64,000 bases of DNA from Erodium maritimum (Eukaryota; Streptophyta; Magnoliopsida; Geraniales; Geraniaceae). The stretch spans positions 51,592,803 through 51,656,802 of the forward strand of contig OY997588.1 in assembly GCA_963921825.1 (NCBI GenBank), read 5' to 3'. The notes beneath the pieces were generated by a model. That model was not told the origin of the DNA and searched no databases. It worked only from the letters and a program-made list of their open reading frames with translations. Of this stretch, positions 9,655 through 22,939 are shown one piece after another (position 1 is the first letter of the stretch; each line of letters opens with the position of its first letter). The translations under genes and the position numbers were made by a program.

Positions 9655-12544
9655 TGTAATAACCACTTCTGGTCAACGTCAGTCAAACCTGCGAAAAACA
9701 GGAAAATTTAAAAATTTTAAGACAGACACTTAACTTAACTTAAATTGACCCCGAGGGTCATGCCGGACTTAAGTTGACCCCGTTATCGACTAAAATGAGT
9801 TACGGGGGACTCAGGGCAACTTCCTAGTCATTTTGGGAAAGATTGATTTTTCGCTGGAAAAGTCACCCGAGCGACGTTTTGGTCCATTCGAGGACCGTTT
9901 TGGACCCGAAAAGCTTAGCCGTCGTCGTAGCGGTCTTAGTTGGGCCGTTTCCTTGAAACCGTCCAGTTTAAATTTTTTTTGGGAAAAGTGCCCGTTCGGG
10001 GCCCGAAACGTCCGTTTTTCGCGAATCTGATTGGAAAATATCAACTAGATATTTTCCAAAAGGTATGGGACCCACCTTGACACTTGTCAAGTATATGGTG
10101 GTGTATTTTTTGGAGGGAAAAGGTGTGGTTGGAGAGGGTTGGCCGAGTATGGGGTATTAAGGGAGAGAAAGTTAGTTTTGTTGTTAGTTTAATTAAATTA
10201 GAAATTAGAAGAGAGGTTTTAGAGAGAGAAGGAGAAGGAGAAGAAGAGAGAAGAAGGGAGGTTGAGCTAGGGTTTGTGATCGAGCCCTTGGATCGAGTCA
10301 AAGCAAAGAGCAATCCCGTTCCCCTCGTTCTCCTCTACGGTAATACCCGAACCGATTCTCGTTTTGATTATTTTCAAGAGCTAGGGTTTGGTTATAAACT
10401 AAGGCTTAGGGTTGTGTAGAGTGTGGGGAGGTGTTGGAGACGTTTTAGAGGTGTTTGGGGGTTTAATTTCACGTTTTCCGGTGACCGGAGGCTCGGGAGG
10501 AGCTCCGGCCACCGTGGGTGGTGGCCGGCCGGCCATGTGGTGGCTGGCCGGAGGTGGCAGCAGCCACCACTTGGTGGCCGAGCCCCTCCCTCAAACCCTA
10601 GGGTCTCGGCCAAGCCTCTTGGGTGGGGCCCACGTGCTCGGTTGCTCGGGTTTTAATGTTCGGGTGGTTTAAAACGTCCCCCGGACCACTTTTTCCTAAT
10701 CGAATCGAAATTTGGAATTAATTTGGAGAAGTTGTAATTAACGGGTTTTGGGAAACTTTAAACGTTAATTAATTGACTTAGAAGTCGGAATTCAATTCCG
10801 TCAAGTGTGTTGGGTTCCTTGAAATATTCTAAGACCGTAGAAACGAAAATGGGGGCTTTTGGAGCCCCGGAAGGCAATTAACCAAAACCGGGCAGATTCG
10901 CCATGTCGGGCGAATCTGGCCCTTACGGGTCCTTTATCGGCATTATCGAATAATTGGGAAGTTTGGGAGTGACCGACATTGTCGGGGTTACGTTTGGGCG
11001 TTAAGTATGTAAATTTTTGGTTATTCGTACTAGTTTAAAAGTACTTTAAATTTTTGTTCTTTTAGATCGTGCTACGGACCGAGGCAAGGGGAAGCTCGGC
11101 GAGTGACTGAGTGTGCTTCGGGTGTTGTTGGAGCGCTTTTGGGATTGTATACGAGGTAGGGAAAAGTAGCCGGATCTCGGCCCTGATTAGGGAAAGTTAA
11201 TAGTAGAATTGCATGTGACACCGGGGTGTCGTGGGTTGAGTAGATTTATTTAATTATTAGAAAAGCATGATACGGGATTGTAGCGTTCAAGAGAAAAGCA
11301 TGTGACACTTAGTAGTGTCGTAGGAACAGAGAACTTAGCGATAATTGAATTACTGGAGGCATATGACCATGCCCGGAGGTTGTTTGTGAAACTAGTGATT
11401 TTAGGACCGTTGGAGGCATCGAGTATGCCGGAGGTTGTCGTGCGTTTTATTTAATTGTTGAGTCGGGGTGGCCATGAGAGCCGTGTATTTAATTTGGTGT
11501 CTTGAGTGGCAGTGAGTGCCCGTGGGGTTGTTGAACCCGAGTCTTGACTGTTGAGGTGTCTTGAGTGGCCTTGAGTGCCTGTGTGATTGAACTTGCCTGT
11601 GATTGTGATTGTGGTTACCTGGAGTGGTGAGTTCTAAAGGTCGACAGCCTGATCCGACTTAGTGTCGATGAATTGCGAGTTCTAAAGGTCGACAGCCTGA
11701 TCCGACTTAGTGTCGATGAATTGCGAGTTCTAAAGGTCGACAGCCTGATCCGACTTAGTGTCGATGAATTGCGAGTTTTAAAGGTCGACAGCCTGATCCG
11801 ACTTAGTGTCGATGAATTGCGAGTTCTAAAGGTCGACAGCCTGATCCGACTTAGTGTCGATGAATTGCGAGTTTTAAAGGTCGACAGCCTGATCCGACTT
11901 AGTGTCGAGGAATTGCGAGTTTGAAAGGTCGACAGCCTGATCCGACTTCGTGTCGAGGAATTGCGATAGGTCGAACCCTGACCTGATTGAGATTGGTTAC
12001 TGAGCAGCTGGTGTGCGATCCTTTGTGATCTTGTTTGGTGTTGTGTCGTTTCGTTCGAGTCCTTGAGGAGGTCGTCGATAGTTGTATTGGGTCTACACTG
12101 TTTTTATCGAGTGTCGAGTCTGTTGAGGAAGGTGACGGGTTGTGGGTCAGTTGGGTACTTGAGTTGGGGACTGTAGTCTCGGTGTTGGGTTTGGTTTCAG
12201 TGTTACTGGCTTTTTCTGCTAATTATGCCATAGTCAGTCTGTTATCCGTGGAGGTGAGCGAACGCTCACCCCTAGCTGCTTTTCCTACAGGTACTGATCA
12301 CCGGACGGACTAGGTTAGCTCTTGAAGTTCATGGAGCTTGGAGCGGAGTCTGGTCTTTACTTTTGTTGAGTCTAGTGACGGATGTTGTACCTTGTCCACT
12401 TGTTGGGACGTTTTTGTATTGTAAATGCTATTATTTTGAGAAGTAAATGGAAATGTCAAAGCTTTTATTGAAAACAGGTTTCAAGTGTTCATGTTTTTAA
12501 AAGTTCGCGTCCCGAGTTCGGTTCGCTGAAATCGGGGCGTGACA
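9655..12544 (+). repeat. Array LTR 1
   Basis: 2,890 bp, TG...CA ends. It contains a palindromic GC-rich patch (near 10500-10560), an AG-rich leader-like tract (10200-10265) and the 48-bp minisatellite. It carries about ten differences from LTRs 2 and 3, including one short length difference of about a dozen bases near 10285. Confidence 0.93.
11626..11966 (+). repeat. 48-bp minisatellite, seven copies, in LTR 1
   Basis: tcgacagcctgatccgactt starts at 11641, 11689, 11737, 11785, 11833, 11881 and 11929, exactly 48 apart. The period is a multiple of three, so one frame stays open as a 16-residue repeat (RVLKVDSLIRLSVDEL). I regard that as a by-product of the repeat, not a gene. Confidence 0.95.
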
Positions 12545-12547
12545 GCT

Positions 12548-12559
12548 TGGTATCAGAGC
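12548..12559 (+). other. Primer binding site, internal copy 1
   Basis: tggtatcagagc, complementary to the 3' end of plant initiator Met tRNA, three bases after the LTR end. Confidence 0.9.
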
Positions 12560-13207
12560 TCGAGGTTTCAAACCTCGGACTGTCCGTCACTTAGGGGGGG
12601 AGAGTCGAGTCGGTGTAGACCCGTCATGTCTTGAGCCTTGTTTGTGTTTGTGCGTATGTTACAGTATTTTGTTGCTGGCATACTGATTGTGTGTGATTGC
12701 GTGAACTGTTTTTAACTGTCGCGGGTCGACTCAGGAGCGCTCCTGTAGTCGAACGTGACGGTGTTGATGTCAAGTCGGTACAACGTGGTTCGGGGACGCC
12801 TGAACCGGGTTGTAACTACGTGATGTCAAGGAACGAAGTTTTAAAATGAAAGGGTGAAGGTTTTAAAATTGTTGGCCCTGTTGGCATGTCTTGAACTTGA
12901 TTGGCCCTATGGGCGTAAGTTTGATTTTGGTTGGCCCGGTGGGCAAGGTTCGATTTTGATTGGCCCGGTGAACGGGGGTCGTCGTGTTGTGCGGGTTGGT
13001 TTGCCGCCGCTTGTTTGGTGCACGTCGGTGCGGTCTCGTTTACTAATGCTAGTATATAAAGTACGTTTAGCTTGAGCGGTGTAGCGCTTTAGTGATAAGC
13101 ACGTTAGTGTAAGCTTAAGCGGGTGGACGTTAGTGCTTTTGTACTGTCGTTTTTATTTAAGTTCGCAAACTGAACGTTTGCGTGTATCCGTGCAGAGGAT
13201 ATTGTTT
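12560..13207 (+). other. Untranslated leader of internal copy 1
   Basis: A noncoding leader between the primer site and gag. It contains several 'ttggcc(c/t)ggtgggc' phrases (12875-12975) that are expanded into a true tandem repeat in the related fossil at 54776-54975. Confidence 0.7.
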
Positions 13208-14685
13208 ATGGCTCGCGGTAAGCGGGGACGACCATCAGGAACACGGGGCCAGGCACCCACGCGAGGCCGGCGGGGACGGTCAGCAGGGGCACCAGGGAGG
13301 GTGCCGACCGTCGAGCCCGCCGACTATGCGGAGGCACAGGGTACTCCTGTCGGAGAAGACAGGAGGAGTGATGCGGGGCCGTCTGCATGCACCCCCAGTG
13401 TTCCGCCAGTCGCGGACCCTCCAGTGATGACTGCCCTGGATGAGCTTACCAGGACCGTTCAGAGTTTGGTGGCGATCATCGCCAGCCGAGAGTCGGCTTC
13501 GCCAGCACCAGAGGCAGCCGCAGTCCCGGTGAGGGCCGCGCAGACAGAGGATCTTACCTCCCGAGCGCTACTAGATTTCCTGAAGCTCGGGATACCTGTT
13601 TTTGTCGGGGAGCCGAATCCCGACCTGACCGAGCGATTGATAGAGCAGGTCACACGAGACTTGGACACATCGGGTGTCGAGGATGGCCGTCGGAGAGTGT
13701 CCTTCGCGGCCCATCAGCTGAGAGACAGCGCCTACCACTGGTGGGGGCGGGTGAAGGACACGGTCGGATACGACTACAGCGTATTCCAGGAGGTATTCAT
13801 GGCACAGTACTTCCCCGAGTCGGCTCGGCTGGAGCGACATCGACAATTCTTAGACCTGGAGCAAGGGGGATGACGGTAGGAGAGTACGAGGCCAGGTTCA
13901 CAGCCTTGGCCAGATTCGCGCCTGAGATGGTGACAAGCGAGACGAACCGTTGCCTGCGGTTCCAGGACGGACTGAGGCTGGGCATCCGGAACCAGGTTCT
14001 CGCCTTGAGGATACGGAAGTATACCGACCTCGTGGACACCGCAGCTACAGTAGAGCAGAGCGCCAAGGATGCAGTCAGGAGCCGTGAGGTCCGACCTCGA
14101 CCGATCAGTTGGGCAGGGCCGTCAGACTCACGAGACTCGCGGAGGCAGAGGACCGCGGGATCCTTCCGACCACCGCCTCATCAGAGTGGATCGAGACAGC
14201 AGGGGTTAGTGGCATCAGTGGGGCCAGTCGCCTCAGAGAGGAGGCCGTCATGCTATCACTGCGGGCAGCCAGACCACTTACAGCGAGACTGTCCGACGAG
14301 GGGAGGAACCGCGGCAGTACCAGCTACTAGCCGGACAGGCCAGGGCTCCGGGTCAAGGGCTGACGAGATCAGCTGTTACCGATGCGGCCGGGTCGGTCAC
14401 ACTATGGCATGGTGCCGAGAGCAGTTGGGGGAGACATCAGTGCAGCGACCGCATCAGTCGCGGACAGTACAGTCGCCCAGAGGTCGCCCTCGACAGGGTC
14501 AGCAGCCGAGATCATCACGGCCGTCTACGAGCGCACCAATTCCGAGACAGCAGCAGAGTCACGGGTATCCAGCAGCCAGTTCGCAGGGTCAGAGGCAGCA
14601 GGCCTCGCAAGGGAGAGTATATGCAGTCACCGACTCCAGAGCCCCAGGACCTAGCACGTACCGTGAGACCATCCAGGGTACGTGT
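13208..14685 (+). pseudogene. gag region, array copy 1 (fossil)
   Basis: Begins with a basic N-terminus (MARGKRGRPSG). A capsid-like segment with YHWWGRVKD and the retrotransposon gag motif FMAQYFPE follows (about 13725-13815). Two CCHC zinc knuckles lie downstream near 14252-14295 ([14 protein letters not shown]) and 14374-14412 ([14 protein letters not shown]). In the family, Gag forms the particle and the knuckles bind the RNA. The copy is broken. Confidence 0.88.
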
Positions 14686-14689
14686 TTGT

Positions 14690-17600
14690 TGTATCATTTA
14701 TGGGCTTTGTTCTTGTTTGATACCGGGGCATCGCACTCTTTTATTTCGTCGGGTTGTGCTGAGAGGTTGGGGTTGAGCTTAGAGCCGTTGAGTCCACCCC
14801 TATGCCTGGACACCCCAGTTGGGGGTGGTGCATCGTTGACTAGAGTATGTCGTGCCTGCGAGATTAGAGTCGCAGACTGTCCTTGCCCTGGTGATCTTCT
14901 CGTGTTGGGGATGACTACCTTTGATGTGATTTTGGGTATGGATTGGTTGTCGAGGTACCGAGCCAACATCGATTGCTACAGACGACGAGTGACAGTGACA
15001 GTGGGCGGTACGAAGGTGACGTGCGTGCTGGGGAGTAAGAGTGGGGTCCTCCTGTCGGCGTTGTCCGCAGAGGAGGAAGTACCGGCTGTGCAGAGCCGAG
15101 AGTTACCGAGAGTGGTATGCGAGTTCCCCGAGGTCTTTCCTGAGGAGTTGAGCGGGCTGCCACCGATTCGTGAGGTGGAGTTCGGGATTGACCTAGTGCC
15201 GGGAACGGCGGCGATATCGATGGCGCCTTACAGGTTTGCGCCGGCAGAGTTGACTGAGCTGAAGCGTCAACTGGAGGAGCTTCAGCAGAAGGGGTTTATC
15301 CGTCCGAGTGCATCGCCGTGGGGAGCACCAGCACTCTTCGTGAAGAAGAAGAGTGGAGAGCTACGGATGTGTATAGATTACCGGAAGCTGAACCGGGTTA
15401 CGGTGAAGAACCGGTACCCGATGCCGAGGATCGATGACTTGTTTGACCAGTTGAGAGGGGCGACTCACTTCTCGAAGATCGATCTGCGATCCGGTTATTA
15501 TCAGTTGCGAGTCCGTGAGGGGGACGTCGCAAAGACTACATTCCGGACACGCTATGGGCATTACGAGTTCCTGGTGATGCCATTCGGACTGACGAACGCG
15601 CCAGCAGCGTTCATGGACCTGATGAACAGCATCTTCCGGCCGTACCTGGATTAGTTTGTGGTGGTGTTCGTGGACGACATCCTAATATATTCGCAGAACG
15701 AGGCGGCGCATGAGGCACATCTGAGGGCTGTTCTGACCCTACTGCGCGAGCACCAGCTATATGCCAACCGGGAGAAGTGCGAGTTCTGGCTCTCTGAGGT
15801 GAGATTCCTCGGCCACATCGTATCCCGTGACGGTATCCTGGTCGATCCGTCGAAGATCGACGCGGTCTCGAAGTGGGCACGGCCCACGAGTGTTTTCGAG
15901 ATCCGCAGCTTTCTGGGATTGGCAGGCTACTATAGGCGATTTGTCCAGGATTTTGCACGACTAGCCGCACCGATGACTCTGTTAACACGCAAGGGTGTTG
16001 GGTTCGTGTGGACAGATGACTGTGAGCATGCGTTCGCGGAGTTGAAGACTCGACTGACTACAGCTCCAGTGTTAGTGGTGCCCGAACGAGGGTTTGGCTA
16101 TGATGTTTACTGCGATGCATCCGGAGAGGGACTGGGTTGCGTGCTGATGCAGTCGGGCAGAGTTGTGGCTTATGGCTCCAGGCAGTTGAAGATACACGAG
16201 CGCAACTATCCTACCCACGACTTGGAGCTAGCAGCAGTCGTGTTTGCGCTAAAGAGCTGGCGATATTATCTGTACGGCGAGGGGTTTCAGGTGTTCTCGG
16301 ATCACAAGAGCCTCAAGTACATATTTTCCCAGCGAGACCTGAACATGCGTCAGCGACGGTGGATGGAACTACTCGAGGAGTACGACTTCGAGCTACACTA
16401 CCACCCAGGCAAGGCGAACGTTGTCGCCGACGCCTTGAGTAGGAAGTCGGCTCCGAGCCTCGCCAGCATATCTATCCGAGAGTGGGACATGATGGGGGAG
16501 CTGAGCACATTCGGGCTTGAGCTAGAGGAGGTTACTGGCGGTGTTGCCATGTGCTCCCTAGTAGCTCAGCCCTCACTACTTGCCCAAGTGTTGGAGGCGC
16601 AGAGGGAGGACGTCGAAGCATCAGAGATCCGCGAGAGAGTCGTCAGGGGTGACGAGGTGGTGGGCTGGCAGGACAGTACTGATTGGGGACTACGGTACCG
16701 CGGGGGGCTGTTCGTACCAGTTAACTGTAGAGATGCCGTGTTACGAGAGGCACACCATTCGCGTCTCGCAGTGCATCCGGGGGGCACCAAGATGTACCGT
16801 GACCTCAGGAGGCACTACTGGTGGCGCGGCATGAGGAGAGCAGTCGCAGAGTTTGTGTCGAGATGCCTTGTCTGTCAGCAGGTGAAGGCAGAGCATCAGC
16901 GTCCCGCGGGATTGTTACAGCCACTACCGATTGCTCAGTGGAAGTGGGAGCACATTACGATGGATTTCGTGTGTGGACTACCGAGATCGCCCAAGGGAAA
17001 CGACGCCGTTTGGGTGGTAGTCGACCGGTTGACCAAGTCGGCCCACTTTCTGGCTATGAGGATGACAGACCCGGTCGACAAGTTGAGCAGTCTGTATATC
17101 CAGGAGATAGTGCGCCTCCACGGGGTCCCGGTGTCGATAGTGTCTGACAGGGATCCCCGCTTCACGTCCAGGTTCTGGCCGAGTCTGCAGAAGGCACTGG
17201 GGACAGAGATCCTACTCAGCACAGCACATCATCCTCAGACAGACGGTCAGTCTGAGCGTACCATTCAGATCTTGGAGGACATGCTGCGAGCATGTGTGCT
17301 GGATTTCAGGGGATCTTGAAAGACCCACCTGCCATTGGCCGAGTTCGCCTACAACAACAGCTTCCAGGCCAGTATCGGGATGGCACCGTTCGAAGCGTTG
17401 TATGGTAGGCCGTGTCGGTCACCAGTATGCTGGGCAGAGGTGGGGGACAAGAGTCTGCTGGGGCCAGATCTTGTCAGAGAGACGACGGAGAAGGTCACAT
17501 TGATCCGCGATCGGTTGAGGACCGCGCAGAGCCGGCAGAAGAGTTATGCAGACAGGCGACGTCGACCTCTTGAGTTTGCAGTCGGGGATCACGTGTTCCT

Positions 17601-18015
17601 GAAGGTGAGCCCGAGGAAGGGGCTGGTGCGGTTCAGGCGCAGCGGGGGAAAGTTGGCTCCGAGGTACATAGGCCCGTTCCAGATCTTAGACAGAGTGGGA
17701 GCCGTGGCTTATCGTCTGGCGTTGCCACCGCAGCTTGGGAGAGTACATAACGTCTTCCACGTATCCCAGTTGCGGCAGTACAACGCAGACCCATCCCACG
17801 TCATCGAGTGGACTGATATCGAGGTGGCTGATGATGTCTCCTATGAGGAGCAGCCGCTTCGGATCATGGACACACGGCAGCAGATTCTGCGGGGAGGCAA
17901 GATTATCCGCTTGGTCCGAGTGCAGTGGAAACATCACGGAGCTGAGTCGACGTGGGAACGCGAGGACGAGGTTCGCGCGAAGTATCCCGGCCTGTTCGAC
18001 TCCCGAGGTACGTCT
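14690..18015 (+). pseudogene. pol region, array copy 1 (fossil): PR, RT, RNase H, INT, chromodomain-like end
   Basis: Domains in order: aspartic protease (FDTGASHSF near 14715-14742 and ILGMDWLS near 14930); RT with [20 protein letters not shown] (15380-15440), [12 protein letters not shown] and the catalytic FVDDILIYS (15665-15692); RNase H with [13 protein letters not shown] (16110-16150); integrase with an HHCC zinc segment (16750-16880) and a DDE core (DFVCGLPRS near 16963, [13 protein letters not shown] near 17140); and a C-terminal GPFQILDR...HNVFHVSQLR module ending in a Tekay-type chromodomain-like tail (AESTWEREDEVRAKYP, 17940-17990). Most domains read well, but the copy is broken in a few places. 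Confidence 0.92.
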
Positions 18016-18043
18016 GTTTTAAATTTCGCGGACGAAATTCCTT

Positions 18044-18057
18044 TAAGGGGGGTAGAC
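18044..18057 (+). other. Polypurine tract, copy 1
   Basis: taaggggggtagac directly precedes LTR 2. It is the usual primer for plus-strand synthesis. Confidence 0.85.
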
Positions 18058-20935
18058 TGTAATAACCACTTCTGGTCAACGTCAGTCAAACCTGCGAAAA
18101 ACAAGAAAATTTAAAAAATTTAAGACAGACACTTAACTTAACTTAAATTGACCCCGAGGGTCATGCCGGACTTAAGTTGACCCCGTTATCGACTAAAATG
18201 AGTTACGGGGGACTCAGGGCAACTTCCTGGTCATTTTGGGAAAGATTGATTTTTCGCTGGAAAAGTCACCCGAGCGACGTTTTGGTCCATTCGAGGACCG
18301 TTTTGGACCCGAAAAGCTTAGCCGTCGTCGTAGCGGTCTTAGTTGGGCCGTTTCCTTGAAGCCCGTCCAGTTTAAATTTTTTTTGGGAAAAGTGCCCGTT
18401 CGGGGCCCGAAACGTCCGTTTTTCGCGAATCTGATTGGAAAATATCAACTAGATATTCTCCAAAAGGTATGGGACCCACCTTGACACTTGTCAAGTATAT
18501 GGTGGTGTATTTTTTGGAGGGAAAAGGTGTGGTTGGAGAGGGTTGGCCGAGTATGGGGTATTAAGGGAGAGAAAGTTAGTTTTGTTGTTAGTTTAATTAA
18601 ATTAGAAATTAGAAGAGAGGTTTTAGAGAGAGAAGGAGAAGGAGAAGAAGAGAGAAGAAGGGAGGTTGAGCTAGGGTTTGTGATCGAGTCAAAGCAAAGA
18701 GCAATCCCGTTCCCCTCGTTCTCCTCTACGGTAATACCTGAACCGATTCTCGTTTTGATTATTTTCAAGAGCTAGGGTTTGGTTATAAACTAAGGCTTAG
18801 GGTTGTGTAGAGTGTGGGGAGGTGTTGGAGACGTTTTAGAGGTGTTTGGGGGTTTAATTTCACGTTTTCCGGTGACCGGAGGCTCGGGAGGAGCTCCGGC
18901 CACCGTGGGTGGTGGCCGGCCGGCCATGTGGTGGCTGGCCGGAGGTGGCAGCAGCCACCACTTGGTGGCCGAGCCCCTCCCTCAAACCCTAGGGTCTCGG
19001 CCAAGCCTCTTGGGTGGGGCCCACGTGCTCGGTTGCTCGGGTTTTAATGTTCGGGTGGTTTAAAACGTCCCCCGGACCACTTTTTCCTAATCGAATCGAA
19101 ATTTGGAATTAATTTGGAGAAGTTGTAATTAACGGGTTTTGGGAAACTTTAAACGTTAATTAATTGACGTAGAAGTCGGAATTCAATTCCGTCAAGTGCG
19201 TTGGGTTCCTTGAAATATTCTAAGACCGTAGAAACGAAAATGGGGGCTTTTGGAGCCCCGGAAGGCAATTAACCAAAACCGGGCAGATTCGCCATGTCGG
19301 GCGAATCTGGCCCTTACGGGTCCTTTATCGGCATTATCGAATAATTGGGAAGTTTGGGAGTGACCGACATTGTCGGGGTTACGTTTGGGCGTTAAGTATG
19401 TAAATTTTTGGTTATTCGTACTAGTTTAAAAGTACTTTAAATTTGTGTTCTTTTAGATCGTGCTACGGACCGAGGCAAGGGGAAGCTCGGCGAGTGACTG
19501 AGTGTGCTTCGGGTGTTGTTGGAGCGCTTTTGGGATTGTATACGAGGTAGGGAAAAGTAGCCGGATCTCGGCCCTGATTAGGGAAAGTTAATAGTAGAAT
19601 TGCATGTGACACCGGGGTGTCGTGGGTTGAGTAGATTTATTTAATTATTAGAAAAGCATGATACGGGATTGTAGCGTTCAAGAGAAAAGCATGTGACACT
19701 TAGTAGTGTCGTAGGAACAGAGAACTTAGCGATAATTGAATTACTGGAGGCATATGACCATGCCCGGAGGTTGTTTGTGAAACTAGTGATTTTAGGACCG
19801 TTGGAGGCATCGAGTATGCCGGAGGTTGTCGTGCGTTTTATTTAATTGTTGAGTCGGGGTGGCCATGAGAGCCGTGTATTTAATTTGGTGTCTTGAGTGG
19901 CAGTGAGTGCCCGTGGGGTTGTTGAACCCGAGTCTTGACTGTTGAGGTGTCTTGAGTGGCCTTGAGTGCCTGTGTGATTGAACTTGCCTGTGATTGTGAT
20001 TGTGGTTACCTGGAGTGGTGAGTTCTAAAGGTCGACAGCCTGATCCGACTTAGTGTCGATGAATTGCGAGTTCTAAAGGTCGACAGCCTGATCCGACTTA
20101 GTGTCGATGAATTGCGAGTTCTAAAGGTCGACAGCCTGATCCGACTTAGTGTCGATGAATTGCGAGTTTTAAAGGTCGACAGCCTGATCCGACTTAGTGT
20201 CGATGAATTGCGAGTTCTAAAGGTCGACAGCCTGATCCGACTTAGTGTCGATGAATTGCGAGTTTTAAAGGTCGACAGCCTGATCCGACTTAGTGTCGAG
20301 GAATTGCGAGTTTGAAAGGTCGACAGCCTGATCCGACTTCGTGTCGAGGAATTGCGATAGGTCGAACCCTGATCTGATTGAGATTGGTTACTGAGCAGCT
20401 GGTGTGCGATCCTTTGTGATCTTGTTTGGTGTTGTGTCGTTTCGTTCGAGTCCTTGAGGAGGTCGTCGATAGTTGTATTGGGTCTACACTGTTTTTATCG
20501 AGTGTCGAGTCTGTTGAGGAAGGTGACGGGTTGTGGGTCAGTTGGGTACTTGAGTTGGGGACTGTAGTCCCGGTGTTGGGTTTGGTTTCAGTGTTACTGG
20601 CTTTTTCTGCTAATTATGCCATAGTCAGTCTGTTATCCGTGGAGGTGAGCGAACGCTCACCCCTAGCTGCTTTTCCTACAGGTACTGATCACCGGACGGA
20701 CTAGGTTAGCTCTTGAAGTTCATGGAGCTTGGAGCGGAGTCTGGTCTTTACTTTTGTTGAGTCTAGTGACGGATGTTGTACCTTGTCCACTTGTTGGGAC
20801 GTTTTTGTATTGTAAATGCTATTATTTTGAGAAGTAAATGGAAATGTCAAAGCTTTTATTGAAAACAGGTTTCAAGTGTTCATGTTTTTAAAAGTTCGCG
20901 TCCCGAGTTCGGTTCGCTGAAATCGGGGCGTGACA
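18058..20935 (+). repeat. Array LTR 2 (shared middle LTR)
   Basis: 2,878 bp. It serves as the 3' LTR of copy 1 and the 5' LTR of copy 2, with no target duplication on either side. It is almost identical to LTR 3. Confidence 0.93.
20017..20357 (+). repeat. 48-bp minisatellite, seven copies, in LTR 2
   Basis: Same unit, period and copy number as at 11626-11966, including the same variant units toward the end. Confidence 0.95.
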
Positions 20936-20938
20936 GCT

Positions 20939-20950
20939 TGGTATCAGAGC
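20939..20950 (+). other. Primer binding site, internal copy 2
   Basis: tggtatcagagc, three bases after LTR 2, as in copy 1. Confidence 0.9.
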
Positions 20951-21598
20951 TCGAGGTTTCAAACCTCGGACTGTCCGTCACTTAGGGGGGGAGAGTCGAG
21001 TCGGTGTAGACCCGTCATGTCTTGAGCCTTGTTTGTGTTTGTGCGTATGTTACAGTATTTTGTTGCTGGCACACTGATTGTGTGTGATTGCGTGAACTGT
21101 TTTTAACTGTCGCGGGTCGACTCAGGAGCGCTCCTGTAGTCGAACGTGACGGTGTTGATGTCAAGTCGGTACAACGTGGTTCGGGGACGCTTGAACCGGG
21201 TTGTAACTACGTGATGTCAAGGAACGAAGTTTTAAAATGAAAGGGTGAAGGTTTTAAAATTGTTGGCCCTGTTGGCATGTCTTGAACTTGATTGGCCCTA
21301 TGGGCGTAAGTTTGATTTTGGTTGGTCCGGTGGGCAAGGTTCGATTTTGATTGGCCCGGTGAACGGGGGTCGTCGTGTTGTGCGGGTTGGTTTGCCGCCG
21401 CTTGTTTGGTGCACGTCGGTGCGGTCTCGTTTACTAATGCTAGTATATAAAGTACGTTTAGCTTGAGCGGTGTAGCGCTTTAGTGATAAGCACGTTAGTG
21501 TAAGCTTAAGCGGGTGGACGTTAGTGCTTTTGTACTGTCGTTTTTATTTAAGTTCGCAAACTGAACGTTTGCGTGTATCCGTGCAGAGGATATTGTTT

Positions 21599-22935
21599 AT
21601 GGCTCGCGGTAAGCGGGGACGACCATCAGGAACACGGGGCCAGGCACCCACGCGAGGCCGGCGGGGACGGTCAGCAGGGGCACCAGGGAGGGTGCCGACC
21701 GTCGAGCCCGCCGACTATGCGGAGGCACAGGGTACTCCTGTCGGAGAAGACAGGAGGAGTGATGCGGGGCCGTCTGCAGGCACCCCCAGTGTTCCGCCAG
21801 TCGCGGACCCTCCAGTGATGACTGCCCTGGATGAGCTTACCAGGACCGTTCAGAGTTTGGTGGCGATCATCGCCAGCCGAGAGTCGGCTTCGCCAGCACC
21901 AGAGGCAGCCGCAGTCCCGGTGAGGGCCGCGCAGACAGAGGATCTTACCTCCCGAGCGCTACTAGATTTCCTGAAGCTCGGGATACCTGTTTTTGTCAGG
22001 GAGCCGAATCTCGACCTGGCCGAGCGATGGATAGAGCAGGTCACACGAGACTTGGACACATCGGGTGTCGAGGATGGCCGTCGGAGAGTGTCCTTCGCGG
22101 CCCATCAGCTGAGAGACAGCGCCTACCACTGGTGGGGGCGGGTGAAGGACACGGTCGGATACGACTACAGCGTATTCCAGGAGGTATTCATGGCACAGTA
22201 CTTCCCCGAGTCGGCTCGGCTGGAGCGACATCGACAATTCTTAGACCTGGAGCAAGGGGGATGACGGTAGGAGAGTACGAGGCCAGGTTCACAGCCTTGG
22301 CCAGATTCGCGCCTGAGATGGTGACAAGCGAGACGAACCGTTGCCTGCGGTTCCAGGACGGACTGAGGCTGGGCATCCGGAACCAGGTTCTCGCCTTGAG
22401 GATACGGAAGTATACCGACCTCGTGGACACCGCAGCTACAGTAGAGCAGAGCGCCAAGGATGCAGTCAGGAGCCGTGAGGTCCGACCTCGACCGATCAGT
22501 TGGGCAGGGCCGTCAGACTCACGAGACTCGCGGAGGCAGAGGACCGCGGGATCCTTCCGACCACCGCCTCATCAGAGTGGATCGAGACAGCAGGGGTTAG
22601 TGGCATCAGTGGGGCCAGTCGCCTCAGAGAGGAGGCCGTCATGCTATCACTGCGGGCAGCCAGACCACTTACAGCGAGACTGTCCGACGAGGGGAGGAAC
22701 CGCGGCAGTACCAGCTACTAGCCGGACAGGCCAGGGCTCCGGGTCAAGGGCTGACGAGATCAGCTGTTACCGCCGTCTACGAGCGCACCAATTCCGAGAC
22801 AGCAGCAGAGTCACGGGTATCCAGCAGCCAGTGCGCAGGGTCAGAGGCAGCAGGCCTCGCAAGGGAGAGTATATGCAGTCACCGACTCCAGAGCCCCAGG
22901 ACCTAGCACGTACCGTGAGACCATCCAGGGTACGT
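21599..22935 (+). pseudogene. gag region, array copy 2 (fossil)
   Basis: Near-identical to the gag of copy 1, with the same basic N-terminus, capsid-like segment and a CCHC knuckle. The internal region of copy 2 is about 140 bp shorter overall than that of copy 1 (5,374 against 5,513 bp). It is broken, and most breaks appear shared with copy 1. Confidence 0.87.
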
Positions 22936-22939
22936 GTTT

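Noticed and set aside
11673-11924. A repetitive 83-residue open frame in each LTR (also near 20064 and 28316)
   Set aside because: It is only the 48-bp minisatellite, whose period is a multiple of three and so keeps a frame open. There is no domain or coding context.
11626-11966. The regular 48-bp units as a possible CRISPR array
   Set aside because: Units are contiguous with no spacers, lie inside plant LTRs and have no cas genes.
15611-15988. Antisense open frames across the pol regions (for example here and near 23863)
   Set aside because: The opposite strand carries strong RT motifs, so these are shadows of a GC-rich coding region.
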